Position numbers and translations under genes: made by a program
The notes under the pieces: model-generated
What the model saw: only the letters and a program-made list of their open reading frames with translations
Told to the model about the DNA's origin: nothing
Databases searched by the model: none
Shown here: in pieces, positions 62,366 to 64,000 of the stretch
Layout: every line of letters begins with the position of its first letter
How positions within the stretch are numbered: the first letter of the stretch is position 1
Origin: Paenibacillus sp. FSL R7-0204
Lineage (GTDB): Bacteria > Bacillota > Bacilli > Paenibacillales > Paenibacillaceae
Assembly (NCBI RefSeq): GCF_038002225.1
Contig: NZ_JBBOCA010000001.1
Span: 2,232,001-2,296,000, forward strand
Length of the DNA: 64,000 nt
Direction of reading: 5' to 3'

Positions 62366-62735
62366 TCAGACCCCCGGTACTCCGATCCGATCAAAAAGTT
62401 GCCTAATCCTATCACGGGTTACTTTAAACCGCTTCATATCTTCTTTGGGTGGAACGCCAAACATTCTGGAGTACTCCCGGCTGAATTGCGTCGGACTCTC
62501 ATAACCTACCTGAAAAGCAGCATCCGCTGCGTTCTCTGACCCGGACAGTAATAGGCGGCGGGCTTCCTGAAGTCTCAGCTGTTTTTGAAATTGAATCGGG
62601 CTCATGCCGGTGATTTCTTTAAAATTCCTATGGAAAGACGGAACGCTCATCTTCACGAGTTGTGCCAAATCCTCAATGCGGAATGAATCCTGATAATGAT
62701 TCAGAATGTGCTCAAGGGCATGTTTGATAAAAAAT
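62366..62735 (-). pseudogene. AraC-family regulator, N-terminus lost
   Basis: The C-terminal double HTH is intact (QDSFRIEDLAQLVKMSVPSF, EITGMSPIQFQKQLRLQEAR, NAADAAFQVGYESPTQFSRE, YSRMFGVPPKEDM). The frame reaches back only to about 62735, where it hits the terminator of the neighbouring gene; the effector domain of this AraC_N-type protein is missing. Such regulators often sit next to aldo/keto reductases, as here. An ATG at 62668 could still give a 100-residue DNA-binding fragment. Confidence 0.75.
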
Positions 62736-62765
62736 AACCGTCCCGGCCTTAACTGGGAGACGGTT
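62736..62765 (-). terminator. Terminator of the 62992-62765 gene
   Basis: AACCGTC / GACGGTT outer stem with inner CCC / GGG pairing; on the minus strand it is followed by ATTTTTTATC. Confidence 0.75.
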
Positions 62766-62992
62766 CATTCATTTGTTTCACCTTCAACCCGCAGCCTAAT
62801 GACTGGTGAAATGCTCTTCATATCCACATATGGCACCCATACCGGCCCCTCGATGGTATTGATCTTTACCCGATCAGGATTTGCTGATACCTCCGGAATG
62901 CCTTTCGCCTTTCCTCCACCATGAAGCCATACAACAATCATTTCTCGGTTTACGGCCGCAGTCTTGATGCTTTGTTTAAGTTGTTTATGCAT
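62765..62992 (-). CDS. Small hypothetical protein
   Basis: 75 residues from ATG 62992 (GAGGTGTAATC upstream). MHKQLKQSIKTAAVNREMIV, then VVWLHGGGKAKGIPEVSANP and a beta-rich half (VKINTIEGPVWVPYVDMKSI) ending in acidic residues. It looks like a small SH3-like or Lsm-like domain, but no family is recognised. Confidence 0.55.
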   Translation of the reverse strand: MHKQLKQSIKTAAVNREMIVVWLHGGGKAKGIPEVSANPDRVKINTIEGPVWVPYVDMKSISPVIRLRVEGETNE

Positions 62993-63199
62993 GATTACAC
63001 CTCGGAGCTTTCTGATTATTATACAGCCACTTTATAGCTAAGGGAAATTGTCCTTTCCTGATCCCTTATTTCTTTATCATTCCACATATTTCCTCTTAAA
63101 CCCTTAAGTGTATTGTAAATTTCTGTGGATAAACAGACTGTTTGTTCGCCCTTTTTTATTGTAGGCTTGATGTATACATATTAAAGGAGATGGATTTTT

Positions 63200-64000
63200 T
63201 TGAAAAAAGGAATTAGTGTAAGTTATAAAATATTTATAGTGCTGAGTTTAATAGTATCTGTAATTTTATTTCAACCAGTAATTAAAAATGATATTTCACA
63301 TGCTGAAAGTGGGGATAATGTTGAAATGCTTGGAACTGTGCCTCCAAATGGCACTGTAGTATCTGCTAATAAGTCATACAGTGGGATGGTTCCTAGCAAT
63401 GTAATAGATTCGAATTTTGAAACCTTCTGGAATAGTGGAGGATATAACGGTTTTATAGAATTGAAATTTCCTGAGGAAATTTATTTAGATTTTGTTCAAT
63501 TAGCAGCTTCTGCTAGTCCAAAAACTAATGTTTCCTATAAGCTGTATGGTTTACAATCAGGAATTTGGGTTGAAATATCCGGGAAAATAAACAGAGAAGT
63601 GGAAAACCATGCAAATAAACTCTACACAATTTTAGATCCTTTTGTAGTAACTCCAGGAAATTATAGTGGGATTAGAATTGAGTGTGCTGAAAGCAACACT
63701 TGGATCGCTATTAGTGAAATTACTGTAGGTGCTTTGACGCCTGAACCAACTCCTGAACCAACAGCAACTCCAGAGCCGACACCTACCGTCACACCAGTAC
63801 CAACCGTTAAGCCAACACCAACAGTAACACCGTCACCGATTCCAGAGCAGCCTACAGGTAACAGGGCAATCTTGGTCGTGACGATGAATACTGGGCTTGA
63901 AAAAGAATTTGATCTTCCAATGACTGAAGTCAATGCCTTTTTAAGTTGGTACGACGCATCCTCAGGATCGGCCCGTTATGGAATTAATAAGCACGACAAT
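63200..64000 (+). CDS. Secreted discoidin (F5/8 type C) domain protein, partial at window end
   Basis: At least 267 residues, start TTG 63200 with AAAGGAGATGG upstream; the frame is open at base 64000. Signal peptide YKIFIVLSLIVSVILFQPVI with cleavage near SHA, then an F5/8 type C-like domain at about 40-180 (SNVIDSNFETFWNSGGYNGF, WIAISEITVGAL), which usually binds sugars. Then a Pro/Thr linker of TPEPT and TPTVTP units and the start of another domain (NAFLSWYDASSGSARYGINK). Likely a cell-surface or polysaccharide-acting protein; the catalytic part, if any, lies outside the window. Confidence 0.8.
   Translation, partial: MKKGISVSYKIFIVLSLIVSVILFQPVIKNDISHAESGDNVEMLGTVPPNGTVVSANKSYSGMVPSNVIDSNFETFWNSGGYNGFIELKFPEEIYLDFVQLAASASPKTNVSYKLYGLQSGIWVEISGKINREVENHANKLYTILDPFVVTPGNYSGIRIECAESNTWIAISEITVGALTPEPTPEPTATPEPTPTVTPVPTVKPTPTVTPSPIPEQPTGNRAILVVTMNTGLEKEFDLPMTEVNAFLSWYDASSGSARYGINKHDN

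Overview
The window is chromosomal DNA of a low-to-mid GC, spore-forming Gram-positive bacterium, most likely Paenibacillus or a close relative. The pointers are an SLH-anchored S-layer-like protein, a BclA-like collagen protein, YjfB, YjcZ, YolD and WGxxGxxG small proteins, strong GGAGG ribosome sites, many GTG/TTG starts, CcpA (cre) and Fur sites, and PRD/PTS sugar control.

Bases 1-12900 are a graveyard of mobile DNA. An apparently complete IS3-family element (246-1508) separates a truncated replication-type gene from a truncated beta-propeller paralogue. A prophage lysis cassette follows (4210-6067). Next come secreted proteins and an exported papain-like protease operon (9705 to 7800, minus strand), broken transposase and integrase genes, three tRNA 3' fragments and two group II intron 3' ends.

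Bases 12945-19538 hold a 2197-residue S-layer-like protein with 20 tandem modules and three SLH domains. Behind it, a 734-bp copy of part of the 8324-9057 region interrupts a degenerate HD-GYP gene.

Bases 21800-32980 look like ordinary core or strain-specific chromosome: collagen-like protein, UppP, ImmA/IrrE-like peptidase, NucB-type DNase, GH26-PA14 enzyme, lipoprotein, GNAT, YolD, a second M15 peptidase, and an intact tRNA-Leu(UAA).

Bases 32980-56220 lie between that tRNA-Leu and a decayed copy of its 3' part, so they may be a 23-kb integrated island. It carries (a) a beta-glucoside PTS operon (EIIA, EIIC, an uncommon glycoside hydrolase, EIIB, GH1) with a cre site, then a PRD regulator and a GH3 enzyme; and (b) an iron island with four Fur boxes: an AraC regulator, an MFS transporter, an AraC/siderophore-binding-lipoprotein fusion, two FecCD permeases, an ATPase and an exporter-type ABC protein. 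A secreted GH43-ricin enzyme sits between them. The fusion gene contains an apparently complete Fur-controlled promoter inside its reading frame, which is the most unusual feature seen.

Bases 56350-64000 hold small secreted proteins, an ECF-like sigma factor, a BlaI/BlaR1 pair with its operator, an aldo/keto reductase, a truncated AraC gene, and the start of a discoidin-domain surface protein that runs off the window.
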